From contig OZ220748.1 of assembly GCA_965117035.1 (NCBI GenBank), positions 2,046,001 to 2,110,000 of the forward strand: 64,000 nt of DNA. The letters run 5' to 3'. This document shows positions 1 through 8,316 of the stretch, one piece after another; the stretch's first letter is position 1, and the number at the start of each line of letters is the position of its first letter. The notes below the pieces were generated by a model. The model did not search any database. It had not been told where the DNA came from and worked only from the letters and a program-made list of their open reading frames with translations. The DNA comes from CAZENU01 sp965117035 (GTDB taxonomy: Bacteria; Chloroflexota; Dehalococcoidia; Lucifugimonadales; CAZENU01). The translations under genes and the position numbers were made by a program.

Positions 1-1338
1 CAAGAAGAGGTCGTGGACCTGCAGACCGTCCTCAACATCGAGCTCGAGGAAGACGATCTGCCCCCATACCTCGACCGGGGCTACCAGCGCGTCGTCAACC
101 GCGTCTCGATTCCCGGTTTCCGCAAGGGCAAGGCGCCGCGCGCGATCGTGGAGAACTTCCTCGGCAGGGAGAGCCTGATACACGAGGCGCTCGACTTCAT
201 GGTCTCCGACGTGACGGAGAAGGCGATCGCGGAGCAGAGCCTCGAGACCGTCGAGCCGGCCGGCGTAGAGCTGGTCGACCTGGACCCGGTCATCTTCAAG
301 GCCACCGTCGCGCTGAAGCCCAGGGTCGATCTCGGAGACTACCTCGGCATCCGGGTGCCCGAGACGCCGGCTGAGGTCACCGATCAGGACGTGCAGGACA
401 GGCTCGAGATGCTCAGCCTCGAATCGGCTTCCTGGGAGCCCGTCGACCGCGCCGTCGCGCTGGGCGACATGGTCACCATGAACGTGACCGCGACGGTCGA
501 GGAGTCTGAGATACTGAACGAGAGCGACGCCGTGTACGTCGCCGACGCCGGGAACGAGCTGCCCTTTCCGGGGTTGCCGCAGCAGCTCGAAGGGGCCGAA
601 GTCGGCGCGGCCCGGGAGTTCGATCTCGACATCCCCGAAGACCACGGGAGCGAGGAGATCGCGGGGAAGACGGCGCACTTCAGCGTCACCGTCAACGACG
701 TCAAAGAGCGCAGGCTGCCCGACCTCGACGACGAGTTCGCCAAGGGTGTGGGCGACGGGTTCGACACCCTCGACGAGCTGCGGGAATCTGTCAGGGAGCG
801 CCTGCAGCTGGAAGCCGAGACGTCCAACCGGAGCGAGTACCACGAGGCTGTCGTCGACGCCCTCGTCTCGAACGCGACCGTCGAGATGGCGCCGCTCTCG
901 GTGGACCGCGAGATCGAACGCGCCGAGGCGCGCCGCGAACGCTTCGCCGAGGCGATGGGAATCCCCATGGAGGACTTCCAGAGGCATTCCGGCATGACCG
1001 AGGAAGAGTGGCGCGAGTCGAATCGCGAGGACGCCCTCAGGAACCTGACCCGCTCGTACGCGCTCGCGGCGCTCGCCGAAGCGGAAGGCCTCGAGGTCGA
1101 CCGGGAAGAGGTCGAGCGACGAGTGGAGGAGATGCTGGCCGCCGACGGCGCTCAGCCCCGCGGCCGGCGCAGCGATCGGCGCAGGGAACGCGAACGGATG
1201 AAGGTCGGCGTCGAGGCGCAGATCATGGAGGTCAGGTCCCTCGACAGGCTGGTCGCCATAGCCAAAGGAGACGCCGATACGGACGCGGCCGACGACGACC
1301 AGGAGCAAGAAACGGAAGGAGAACGCGTTGACACCTAG
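1..1338 (+). CDS. tig: Trigger factor (5' end outside window)
   Basis: Ribosome-associated chaperone and peptidyl-prolyl isomerase that shields nascent chains at the exit tunnel. The ribosome-binding signature IPGFRKGKAPR lies near the start, followed by an FKBP-like domain and a long helical C-terminal arm ending in an acidic tail. The reading frame is open from base 1 and the family normally has about ten residues before the first visible strand, so the real start lies upstream; the GTG at 13 is only an internal candidate. It is followed by clpP with an 11-base overlap and then clpX, the usual tig-clpP-clpX order, so folding and proteolysis of nascent proteins are co-expressed. Confidence 0.96.
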   Translation, partial: QEEVVDLQTVLNIELEEDDLPPYLDRGYQRVVNRVSIPGFRKGKAPRAIVENFLGRESLIHEALDFMVSDVTEKAIAEQSLETVEPAGVELVDLDPVIFKATVALKPRVDLGDYLGIRVPETPAEVTDQDVQDRLEMLSLESASWEPVDRAVALGDMVTMNVTATVEESEILNESDAVYVADAGNELPFPGLPQQLEGAEVGAAREFDLDIPEDHGSEEIAGKTAHFSVTVNDVKERRLPDLDDEFAKGVGDGFDTLDELRESVRERLQLEAETSNRSEYHEAVVDALVSNATVEMAPLSVDREIERAEARRERFAEAMGIPMEDFQRHSGMTEEEWRESNREDALRNLTRSYALAALAEAEGLEVDREEVERRVEEMLAADGAQPRGRRSDRRRERERMKVGVEAQIMEVRSLDRLVAIAKGDADTDAADDDQEQETEGERVDT

Positions 1339-1951
1339 GCTCGAGAATGTGATTCCGATGGTCGTGGAGAGCGGTCCGCGGGGAGAGCGGGCTTTCGACA
1401 TCTACTCGCTGCTGCTGCGCGAGAGGGTCATCTTCCTCGGCACCCCGGTCTACGACCAGATGGCCAACGCCATCATAGCCCAGCTCCTGTACCTCGACCG
1501 CGAGGACAGCGAGCGGCCGATCCACCTGTACATTAACTCGCCGGGCGGCATCGTGACGGCCGGCCTCGCCATCTACGACACCATGAGGCAGGTCACCGCG
1601 CCGGTCTCCACCATCTGCGTTGGGATGGCCGCCAGCTTCGCCGCCGTGCTGCTGTGCGCCGGCACCCCCGGGAGACGCTACGCCCTGCCGAACTCGACGA
1701 TCCTGCTTCACCAGGTCGCCGGCGGCATGCAGGGACAGGCCTCGGACATCGAGATCCAGGCAAGGCACACGATCCGCATCGAGGACAAGATGCGGCAGAT
1801 AATCTCGATGCACACCGGGCAGCCGTACGACAAGGTTGCGCGGGATACTGACCGCGATTACTACTTGACCGCCGAGGAGGCTGTCGATTACGGTCTGATA
1901 GACAGCATCATGGAGCCCCCGGCGCCCGGCGCCGACTCGGCTTCCTCGTAG
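1328..1951 (+). CDS. clpP: ATP-dependent Clp protease proteolytic subunit
   Basis: Serine peptidase that forms the tetradecameric barrel of ClpXP in the cytosol. The 207-residue length is normal. The catalytic triad can be read as Ser103 in GMAAS, His128 in LLHQ and Asp177 in the RDTDRD segment, with the spacing of the E. coli enzyme. The start is a TTG overlapping the end of tig, supported by AAGGAGA a few bases upstream (1316-1322). Unlike many ClpPs there is little propeptide ahead of the conserved IPMVVE strand. clpX begins three bases after the stop, so the two are translated from one message. Confidence 0.97.
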   Translation: MTPRLENVIPMVVESGPRGERAFDIYSLLLRERVIFLGTPVYDQMANAIIAQLLYLDREDSERPIHLYINSPGGIVTAGLAIYDTMRQVTAPVSTICVGMAASFAAVLLCAGTPGRRYALPNSTILLHQVAGGMQGQASDIEIQARHTIRIEDKMRQIISMHTGQPYDKVARDTDRDYYLTAEEAVDYGLIDSIMEPPAPGADSASS

Positions 1952-1954
1952 GCC

Positions 1955-3250
1955 ATGCCCGCATCGACGACCGAACAGTCCGGTTACCGCTGCTCGTTCT
2001 GCAGCAAGGCCCAGGGTCAGGTCAAGCGCCTGATCGCGGGTCCTGACCGCGTCTTCATCTGCGACGAGTGCGTGGCCCTGTGCGGCCAGATCATCAGCGA
2101 CGAGACACCGCCGGCGCCGCGCGACTCCACGGGCGTTATCGCCAAGGGCGTCAACCCCAAGTGGCTCTACCAGAAGCTCGACGAGTACGTCGTCGGCCAG
2201 GAGAGGGCCAAGAAGGTCCTCAGCGTCGCCGTATACAACCACTACAAGCGCATCTGGTCGAACCAGGAATCCCCCGACGTAGAGCTGCAGAAGGCCAATA
2301 TCCTGATGCTCGGCCCCGCGGGCTCGGGCAAGACGCTGCTGGCCGAGACGCTCGCGAAGATCCTCGACGTGCCCTTCGCCATCGCCGACGCCACCTCGCT
2401 CACGGAGGCCGGCTACGTCGGCGAGGACGTGGAGAACATCCTGCTCCGGCTGATCCACGCGGCCGACTTCGACGTGAAGCGCGCCGAGCAGGGGATCATC
2501 TACATCGACGAGATAGACAAGATCGCCCGCAAGAGCCCGAACCCGTCGATAACGCGGGACGTCTCGGGCGAGGGCGTGCAGCAGGCGCTGCTGAAGATCG
2601 TCGAGGGCTGCGTCGCAAACGTGCCCCCGCAGGGCGGACGCAAGCACCCGCACCAGGACTTCCTCCAGATCAAGACGCACGACATCCTCTTCATGTGCGG
2701 CGGCGCCTTCGAGGGGCTTGCAGAGCTCGTCGAGTGGCGCATCTCCAAGGACAGGGCGACGCTGGGCTTCGGCGTGGGACAGTCCGGCGCCTACAGCGCC
2801 GAGGCGGAGGAGGACCTGCTGCAACGGGTCACCGCCGAAGACCTGCTGTCCTACGGCTTCATCCCGGAACTGGTCGGCCGGTTGCCGGTGTCCGTGGCTC
2901 TCAGGAGCCTGGACGAGGACGGGCTGATCAGCGTCCTGACCGAGCCGCGCAACGCGCTCGTCAAGCAATACCAGGCGCTGTTCAAGATGGACAACGTCGA
3001 GCTCGTGTTCGACGAGGACGCCCTGGCCGCCGCGGCCAACCGCGCCCTGGAGCAGGGCACCGGCGCCCGCGCGCTGAGGTCGATCCTGGAGCACACCCTG
3101 CTGGACGTCATGTACGAGCTGCCGTCCCTGAGCAACGTGGCGAAGTGCGTCGTCGGCGTCGACGCGATCCGCGGCGACGGCGAAGTCGAGCTGGTCACCA
3201 CCGCCGAGGAGAGCGTCCCGTTCGCGCCCCAGGAGCGCAAGTCGGCCTGA
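1955..3250 (+). CDS. clpX: ATP-dependent Clp protease ATP-binding subunit ClpX
   Basis: Hexameric AAA+ unfoldase that recognises substrates and threads them into ClpP. The N-terminal zinc-binding domain has Cys13, Cys16, Cys36 and Cys39. Walker A is GPAGSGKT at 120-127 (Ala where most ClpX have Thr), the GYVGED pore loop is at 153-158, Walker B IIYIDEID at 181-188, and the GGRKH substrate loop follows. The length, 431 residues, is typical. It is the last gene of the tig-clpP-clpX operon; the next genes are on the other strand. Confidence 0.97.
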   Translation: MPASTTEQSGYRCSFCSKAQGQVKRLIAGPDRVFICDECVALCGQIISDETPPAPRDSTGVIAKGVNPKWLYQKLDEYVVGQERAKKVLSVAVYNHYKRIWSNQESPDVELQKANILMLGPAGSGKTLLAETLAKILDVPFAIADATSLTEAGYVGEDVENILLRLIHAADFDVKRAEQGIIYIDEIDKIARKSPNPSITRDVSGEGVQQALLKIVEGCVANVPPQGGRKHPHQDFLQIKTHDILFMCGGAFEGLAELVEWRISKDRATLGFGVGQSGAYSAEAEEDLLQRVTAEDLLSYGFIPELVGRLPVSVALRSLDEDGLISVLTEPRNALVKQYQALFKMDNVELVFDEDALAAAANRALEQGTGARALRSILEHTLLDVMYELPSLSNVAKCVVGVDAIRGDGEVELVTTAEESVPFAPQERKSA

Positions 3251-3338
3251 CGCCGGGCGACTGCCCGAGCCCCCGCCTCAGCGTTCCCGCCGGGCATTCA
3301 GAGGTGAGGCACGTTGTCCCTTGGGACGATAGTGAGCG

Positions 3339-3776
3339 TCACGGACGTGTCGCTTTGGCAGGCTGGTTCGTCGTCGTACCCAAAGCGCTCGCGATTTCCT
3401 TGATTCGGGTCAGACTGGCGGATGCGTAGTCAGTGGCCTCGTAGCGCTGTATCTGCTGCTCCTTGAGTCCAAGCCGTTCCGCTAACTCCTTCTGACTCAG
3501 GCCTTGTGCGATCCGTGCCTTGATCAGGACAGTTGCCAGTTCAGCGACCACACTGAGCTCGTCCATCGGACACTTGCCAGCCTTCAGGGATTCATAGTCG
3601 CGCAACTCTTCCTTGAGGTCTGCCAGTTGACTCCTCAATGCTTCCTCCCGCGCTTTGGCGATGAGGGGATGCACATCCTCGGCCACCCCGGAGCGCTGCC
3701 TGAGGTTGGCGAGGGTCTCCGAGAACCGGTCCGCCTGCGCCTTGGTGATCCGATACTGACGCTCGTTCTTGATCAT
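3339..3776 (-). CDS. XRE-family helix-turn-helix protein, likely antitoxin
   Basis: A 145-residue protein with a predicted helical, charged N-terminal half (about 10-75) and a C-terminal Cro/C1-type helix-turn-helix (about 84-140) with the signature GLSQKELAERLGLKEQQIQRYE. Its ATG overlaps the stop of the upstream gene (4-base ATGA overlap at 3773-3776), so the two are translationally coupled. Such a small DNA-binding partner directly downstream of a nucleotidyltransferase-like protein suggests autoregulation and a toxin-antitoxin role. That role is inferred from arrangement only; a plain transcriptional regulator is the alternative. Confidence 0.75.
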   Translation of the reverse strand: MIKNERQYRITKAQADRFSETLANLRQRSGVAEDVHPLIAKAREEALRSQLADLKEELRDYESLKAGKCPMDELSVVAELATVLIKARIAQGLSQKELAERLGLKEQQIQRYEATDYASASLTRIKEIASALGTTTNQPAKATRP

Positions 3777-4213
3777 TCGAGGCCTCCCAAGTCCATGGCG
3801 ATGATCCCTTTGGGTCGCCCCGTGTCCTTGTCTGTCTGAAAGAATTCAAGAAACGATAGCCCACCTGTGTCAGCGACGATTGCCGCCGGGAACAACTCCC
3901 CCATGTACTTCGCCTTCTGCATGGCCCTCCCCGGGTCAAAGGTCAGGAGAACGGGATCGAGAGCCTCCGGATCAACGCCAGTCTCTTCCCAGCAGGCGTC
4001 GTAGTCGTTCGGCAATTCCTTGCGCGTCACGAAGCTTCCATCGATATAGGCGGTTCGGCACCCCGCACCCTTCAAATTCACGAGGGCCGCTCTGAGTCCA
4101 TCCACGAGGCGCTGTCTCCACGGGTTATTTCCGAACCTACCGGCCAGTTCGTCCCAGTTGGCCCAATGCACTCCTGGTGGCAGGAGCCCGTCCGCGTCAA
4201 ACTGGGGTATCAT
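3773..4213 (-). CDS. Nucleotidyltransferase-like protein (DUF6932 type)
   Basis: A 146-residue protein with a central YIDGSFVTRKELPNDYD stretch, a GS...DxD arrangement as in minimal nucleotidyltransferases (metal-binding aspartates after a Gly-Ser loop). It resembles DUF6932 proteins, small nucleotidyltransferase-fold proteins of unknown target. It is the first gene of a two-gene unit with the XRE protein downstream, and a good promoter lies just upstream (4220-4248). By analogy with MNT/HEPN and AbiE systems it could be a toxin or a modifying antitoxin. Neither substrate nor toxicity can be read from the sequence. Confidence 0.65.
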   Translation of the reverse strand: MIPQFDADGLLPPGVHWANWDELAGRFGNNPWRQRLVDGLRAALVNLKGAGCRTAYIDGSFVTRKELPNDYDACWEETGVDPEALDPVLLTFDPGRAMQKAKYMGELFPAAIVADTGGLSFLEFFQTDKDTGRPKGIIAMDLGGLE

Positions 4214-4219
4214 GACACA

Positions 4220-4248
4220 ACGATATAATTGGGTGGATGCGCTGTCAA
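4220..4248 (-). promoter_or_regulatory. Promoter of the nucleotidyltransferase/XRE pair
   Basis: On the minus strand a perfect TTGACA (-35, 4243-4248) is followed by a 17-base spacer and TATCGT (-10, 4220-4225), only a few bases before the ATG at 4213. The very short leader implies an almost leaderless message or a slightly different -10 within the AT-rich TTATAT stretch. Confidence 0.5.
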
Positions 4249-4335
4249 GAGCAAGTTCGGCGGTGGGACCCGACTATGTTCCCACACGTGCACACTCGTC
4301 GTACCCTGCTCAGAAGCGAGCTTCGGCAGCCCCGT

Positions 4336-5382
4336 TCACGGGGCTCGCAGCGAGTTCAGCAGGTCTAACGCGTCGCTGAGCGTCTCCTGGCGGCCGGAGT
4401 CGCCTCGGTCCAACAGCTCCGCCGCCCTGAAGACCTGGCGCAGCTCGACGATGGCTCCCCTCCGGTCTCCCAGGGCGTCGCGCGCCCTGGCCTTGAGGTA
4501 GTACGCCTCGATCAGCAGCGGGTCCAGCGCCGTCGCCCGGTCGCCCTCGGCGATGGCGAGATCGTACTCCCCGGCCTCGAAGTGGTCGGCCGCCCGGTAG
4601 TAGTGCGTGTACCCGTTCTCCGGCAGCGTCGCCGTCGCGACCCACGCGACGGTAGCCAGCACCACGAACGCGATCGGGACGATCCAGAGCCTGCGCGGGA
4701 ACCGCCTCGAGTCGGTGCGCACGACGGTCGTGCCGAACACCGACATGACGACGGCGTAGCTGGGAGCCAGCGCGAACCCCAGCGCGAGCCCCGCGGCGAA
4801 CCCGCCGAGGTGGGCCACGTTGTCGATCCCCGGCATGATGAAGCCAAAGGCGAGGTTTATCGCGGCCAGTATGAGAACGCCGATCATGCTGCGCTTCGCC
4901 GTCTCGCCGAACACCCGGCGCTGGGCGGCGAAGTAGGCGGCCAGCGCGCCCAGCACGCCGAAGATCGCCCCGCTGGCGCCCGCGCCGACCGCGATCGAGT
5001 TCACCAGGTAGCTGGCAACGCTGCCGGTCAGACCCGAGACCAGGTAGATCAGCGCGAAGCGCGCATGGCCGTACGCGCCCTCGACGAGCGAGCCGAATAT
5101 GGCCAGCCCGAAACCGTTGAACGCCAGGTGCGCCAGGCCGACGTGCAGGAACATCGCCGTGAACAGCCGCCAGTACTGGCCGTCCGCGATCAGCGGCCCG
5201 AACATGGCGCCGAAGTCGAGCAGCACCTGCCGGTCCTCGCTGCCACCCGCCGCGGTCGCCGCCACCCAGATGATGATGTTGGCGGCCAGCAGCGCCCAGG
5301 TCACCAGCGGCCGACGCGTCAGGCCGGACGCCGGCGGCCCGAATCCCCGGTCTTCTTCGGGGTAGATGTGGTCGGTCACCAT
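4336..5382 (-). CDS. Rhomboid-family intramembrane serine protease with TPR tail
   Basis: Polytopic membrane protease that cleaves substrates within the bilayer. Residues about 25-235 form the six-helix rhomboid core, with YWRLFTAMFLHVGLAHLAFN in the L1/TM2 region, the nucleophile Ser137 in GASGAIFG and His191 in DNVAHLGG, the catalytic dyad. A seventh hydrophobic segment precedes a soluble C-terminal part (about 260-348) with TPR-like helices (ADHFEAGEYDLAIAEGDRA), which probably binds partners. It is the last gene of the aroQ-to-rhomboid minus-strand series, 52 bases after the PHP gene. Confidence 0.9.
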   Translation of the reverse strand: MVTDHIYPEEDRGFGPPASGLTRRPLVTWALLAANIIIWVAATAAGGSEDRQVLLDFGAMFGPLIADGQYWRLFTAMFLHVGLAHLAFNGFGLAIFGSLVEGAYGHARFALIYLVSGLTGSVASYLVNSIAVGAGASGAIFGVLGALAAYFAAQRRVFGETAKRSMIGVLILAAINLAFGFIMPGIDNVAHLGGFAAGLALGFALAPSYAVVMSVFGTTVVRTDSRRFPRRLWIVPIAFVVLATVAWVATATLPENGYTHYYRAADHFEAGEYDLAIAEGDRATALDPLLIEAYYLKARARDALGDRRGAIVELRQVFRAAELLDRGDSGRQETLSDALDLLNSLRAP

Positions 5383-5434
5383 GAGGCGAATGCCGGGAAG
5401 GCCGCCGGCGCGTCGCGGCGGGCCCTGGGCTCGG

Positions 5435-6109
5435 CTAGCCGCCGCCCGCCCTGCGGCCGCGGCGCAGCCGCCTTCGCAGCTTCGTCAGCGTCGTCGCGAC
5501 GTGCACGAGCGGGGTCACGGGCTTGCCGAAGATCTTCGCGTCGGCGAGGGCCAGCTTGAAGTCCTCGGGGCTACCGTCGAACTCCCGCATCTCCATGTAC
5601 GTGCGGCCGAGCTCGTAGGTCGTGTGCGCGTCGCTCACCGCGGACACGATCAGGCCGTGCTCACGGGCAAACCGCTCCGCCTTCCGGTTGTCGCCCGGCA
5701 GGCTGTTGCGCGAGTTGAACGCCTCCACGATGTCGATGTAGGGCAGTATCTCGTCCAGCGCGGCCTGGCTGATGACGTGACCGCGGAACCGGTCGAAGGG
5801 GTGCGGCACCGACACCAGGCCGCCCTGGTCCTTGATCCGCTGCACCGTCTCCAGCGGGGACAGTCCCACCGGGACCGTCTCATGGAGAAACAGGCCGGTG
5901 ATCTCTCCCTCGGACGACGCGACCTCTTCTGCCACGATGACCGTGAACGGCGCGATCTCCCTCACGGCCAGCCCGCCGTCGACGGTGTTGTGGTCGGTGA
6001 CCGCGATGCAGTTCAGGCCCACCTCCAGGCACCGGGCGACCAGCCGCTCCGGAGGAACGTCGGAGTCCGGCGAGAAGTTGGTGTGCATGTGCAGGTCGAC
6101 CTTCAGCAA
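5435..6109 (-). CDS. PHP-domain metal-dependent phosphoesterase
   Basis: PHP-domain phosphoesterase, probably acting on a nucleotide or small phosphoester; the substrate is unknown. Metal-ligand motifs appear in order: HMHTNFS, TDHNT, SVPHP and VSDAHT. The reading frame is open to an ATG at 6208, but that region lies inside xseB. A TTG at 6109 overlaps the xseB stop (TTGCTGA) and puts the conserved KVDLHMHT strand at the protein start, so I prefer it (224 residues). The arrangement couples translation to xseB. The C-terminal basic tail (RRRLRRGRR) is unusual. Confidence 0.85.
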   Translation of the reverse strand: MLKVDLHMHTNFSPDSDVPPERLVARCLEVGLNCIAVTDHNTVDGGLAVREIAPFTVIVAEEVASSEGEITGLFLHETVPVGLSPLETVQRIKDQGGLVSVPHPFDRFRGHVISQAALDEILPYIDIVEAFNSRNSLPGDNRKAERFAREHGLIVSAVSDAHTTYELGRTYMEMREFDGSPEDFKLALADAKIFGKPVTPLVHVATTLTKLRRRLRRGRRAGGG

Positions 6110-6390
6110 GGCGGACCGTCCGGGCCTCCGGGCAGCCGCATCTGCTCGCCGTAGGCCGTCTGTATCTGGCTGATCTTGAGCTCGGCCGCGGCCAGCTTCT
6201 CGCCGCACACGCGGGCGAGCCTCATGCCCCGCTCGTACAGCTTCGTCGCCTCGTCCAACGGCAGATCGCCAGCCTCGAGCGCGCGCACCGTCTCGTCGAG
6301 CTGGGCCAACGCCCGCTCGAACGTCATCGAGCCCGCCGGCGGGTCGGACGCCTGCTGGCCGTCGCCGCCGGGTGCTCTATCGGGTGTCAC
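6103..6390 (-). CDS. xseB: Exodeoxyribonuclease VII small subunit
   Basis: Small helical subunit that binds the XseA catalytic chain of exonuclease VII, which degrades single-stranded DNA to oligonucleotides. The typical MTFERALAQLDETVRALE and LPLDEATKLYERGM segments are clear. The start is GTG at 6390 with AGGAG about eight bases upstream. The N-terminal twenty residues are rich in Gly, Ala and Pro and not conserved, so the internal ATG before TFERAL is an alternative start. It lies 60 bases after xseA and overlaps the PHP gene. Confidence 0.93.
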   Translation of the reverse strand: MTPDRAPGGDGQQASDPPAGSMTFERALAQLDETVRALEAGDLPLDEATKLYERGMRLARVCGEKLAAAELKISQIQTAYGEQMRLPGGPDGPPC

Positions 6391-6450
6391 AGTGGGTGCT
6401 CCTGCATGGTTGGGCGTCGTATGGGAGCTTCGGGAAGCGGCCTCGTACGC

Positions 6451-7692
6451 TCAGTCGGTGGTCGCGGGCGGCGTCCCGTGCCCTTCGCGGGCGCCCCCGG
6501 AACCGGAGTCGTCGACGGACGTGACGTCCGCACCGAAGCCGCCGCGGGCCAGGGTCACCTCTACACGGTCGCCCGCACGTAGCTGGGATGCGTCGCTTAC
6601 GACCGCCGAGCCGACCGGGCGTTGTACTATAGCATAGCCCCGTCGGAGGGTATCCTGCGGGCCCAGCAGCGCCAGGCGGGACTGGAGGCCGTCGACGCGT
6701 TCCGACTTTGTCTCGACGGCACGGGCGACGTGGCGGCCCGCGTGCACCAGCAGGTCGTCCACCCGCAGCCTGAGGCCGTCCAGGTCGGGCCGGCCCCGGC
6801 CGAGGCGGTCGTCGAGCTGCGCCACGCGCAGGCTGCCGGCCTGCACTCTCGCGTCCGCCCCGCGACGCAGGCGTTGTCCGTACAGCGCGACGCGGGCCAG
6901 CAGCTCCTCCCGGTCGGGCACAACGAGCTCCGCGGCCGCGGAGGGCGTGGCGGCGCGGCGGTCGGCCACCATATCCGCGATCGTGACGTCGGTTTCGTGG
7001 CCGACGCCCGTGACGATCGGCACGCGGCTGGCGAAGATCGCCCTGGCGACGATCTCCTCGTTGAAGGGCCACAGGTCCTCCAGCGAGCCGCCGCCGCGCG
7101 CCACTATGGCGACGTCGACTCCGGGGTCCCGCTGCAGCGCGGAGATCGCCTCCGCTATTCTCCCCGCCGCCTCCGGGCCCTGCACCGGCGTCGGCGCCAG
7201 CAGCAGCTCGGCCAGCGGGTAGCGGCGCCCGACGACGGTCTGGATGTCGTGCCAGACCGCCCCGGACTCGGAGGTGACGACGCCGATCCGGCGCGGGAAC
7301 TCGGGCAGGGCCCGCTTCCGCGAGGGGTCGAACAGCCCCTCGCGCTCGAGCTCCAGCTTGAGCCGCTCGAACTCGAGCTGCAGCTCGCCTATGCCCTCCG
7401 GGCGTACGATGTCGACGATGAGCTGCAGGTCGCCCCGGACCTCGTAGACCGTCGCGGAGCCGTGAGCCATCACCTGCGCGCCCTCCGACAGCAGCTCGGA
7501 GCCGAACGCGGTGCGGAACATGACGCAGCGCAGCGTCGTCCCGCCGTCCCGGAGGTTGAAGTAGCTGTGGCCGGAGGCCGGGCGCCTGAGGTCGGCGACC
7601 TCGCCCGTCACCCACAGGTCGCGCAGAACCGCGTCATAGGCGAGCAGCTGCTTCAGGTAGCCGACGACCTGCGCGACCGAGTATATCGCCAA
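6451..7692 (-). CDS. xseA: Exodeoxyribonuclease VII large subunit
   Basis: Catalytic subunit of exonuclease VII. The N-terminal OB-fold (about 1-100, with VTGEVADLRRPASGHSYF) binds single-stranded DNA. The catalytic domain carries GVVTSESGAVWHD, VARGGGSLEDLWPFN and GVGHETDVTIADMVAD, all family signatures. At 413 residues it is normal length. The start is TTG at 7692, directly abutting the efp stop (TAG-TTG), which implies translational coupling. Confidence 0.96.
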   Translation of the reverse strand: MAIYSVAQVVGYLKQLLAYDAVLRDLWVTGEVADLRRPASGHSYFNLRDGGTTLRCVMFRTAFGSELLSEGAQVMAHGSATVYEVRGDLQLIVDIVRPEGIGELQLEFERLKLELEREGLFDPSRKRALPEFPRRIGVVTSESGAVWHDIQTVVGRRYPLAELLLAPTPVQGPEAAGRIAEAISALQRDPGVDVAIVARGGGSLEDLWPFNEEIVARAIFASRVPIVTGVGHETDVTIADMVADRRAATPSAAAELVVPDREELLARVALYGQRLRRGADARVQAGSLRVAQLDDRLGRGRPDLDGLRLRVDDLLVHAGRHVARAVETKSERVDGLQSRLALLGPQDTLRRGYAIVQRPVGSAVVSDASQLRAGDRVEVTLARGGFGADVTSVDDSGSGGAREGHGTPPATTD

Positions 7693-8256
7693 CTACACCC
7701 TCGACAGGTACTCGCCGCTGCGGGTGTCCACCCTGATCTTCTCGCCCTCGTCGACGAACAGCGGCACCTGCACCACCAGCCCGGTCTCCATCGTCGCCGG
7801 CTTCGTCCCGCCCTGCGCGGTGTCGCCGCGGACCCCCGGGTCCGTCTGGGCGACGGTGAGGTCGACGGTGATCGGCAGGTCGACCGATATGGTCTTGCCC
7901 TCGTAGAGGATGAGGTCCACGTCCGTCTGCTCGACCAGGTAGTTGAGCGAGTCGCCCAATTGGTCGGCCGACATCGGCATCTGGTCGTACGTCTCGTTGT
8001 CCATGAAGTAGTAGAGGCCGCCGTCCTCGTAGATGTACTGCGCCCTGCGCCGCTCCACGGTGGCCGGCGTCAGCTTCACGTCGAAGCCCGAGAACGTCCG
8101 GTCCGTGACCCGGCCGGTGCGCAGCGACCGGAAGCGGATGCGTATCACCGGCGCGCGCTGCTGCATCTTCGTGCGCTCGTACTCGACGACCTGGTAGGGC
8201 TCGCCGTCCAACTCTATCGGCATGCCCTTTCTCAGGCTGCCGTAGCCTATCGTCAT
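7693..8256 (-). CDS. efp: Elongation factor P with a non-canonical tip loop
   Basis: Relieves ribosome stalling at polyproline. Three beta-barrel domains are visible in 187 residues, including the closing GEKIRVDTRSGEYLSRV signature. In the domain I tip loop, where most EF-Ps have PGKGxA with a modified Lys (or Arg), this protein reads KMQQRAPVIR at 30-39, so the lysine position is Gln33 and the proline-glycine is lost. This suggests an unmodified or differently modified EF-P. It sits between the Xaa-Pro peptidase and xseA; aroQ-pepP-efp adjacency is common. Confidence 0.95.
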   Translation of the reverse strand: MTIGYGSLRKGMPIELDGEPYQVVEYERTKMQQRAPVIRIRFRSLRTGRVTDRTFSGFDVKLTPATVERRRAQYIYEDGGLYYFMDNETYDQMPMSADQLGDSLNYLVEQTDVDLILYEGKTISVDLPITVDLTVAQTDPGVRGDTAQGGTKPATMETGLVVQVPLFVDEGEKIRVDTRSGEYLSRV

Positions 8257-8316
8257 CGCCTGTCTCCCTGTTCCAGAGTGGCGCCGCGGCGTTGGCCGGG
8301 CAGCGGCGCTGTGCTG

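Noticed and set aside
1232..3094. 620-codon minus-strand frame
   Set aside because: Antisense to clpP and clpX with a low-complexity, Arg/Val/Leu-rich product.
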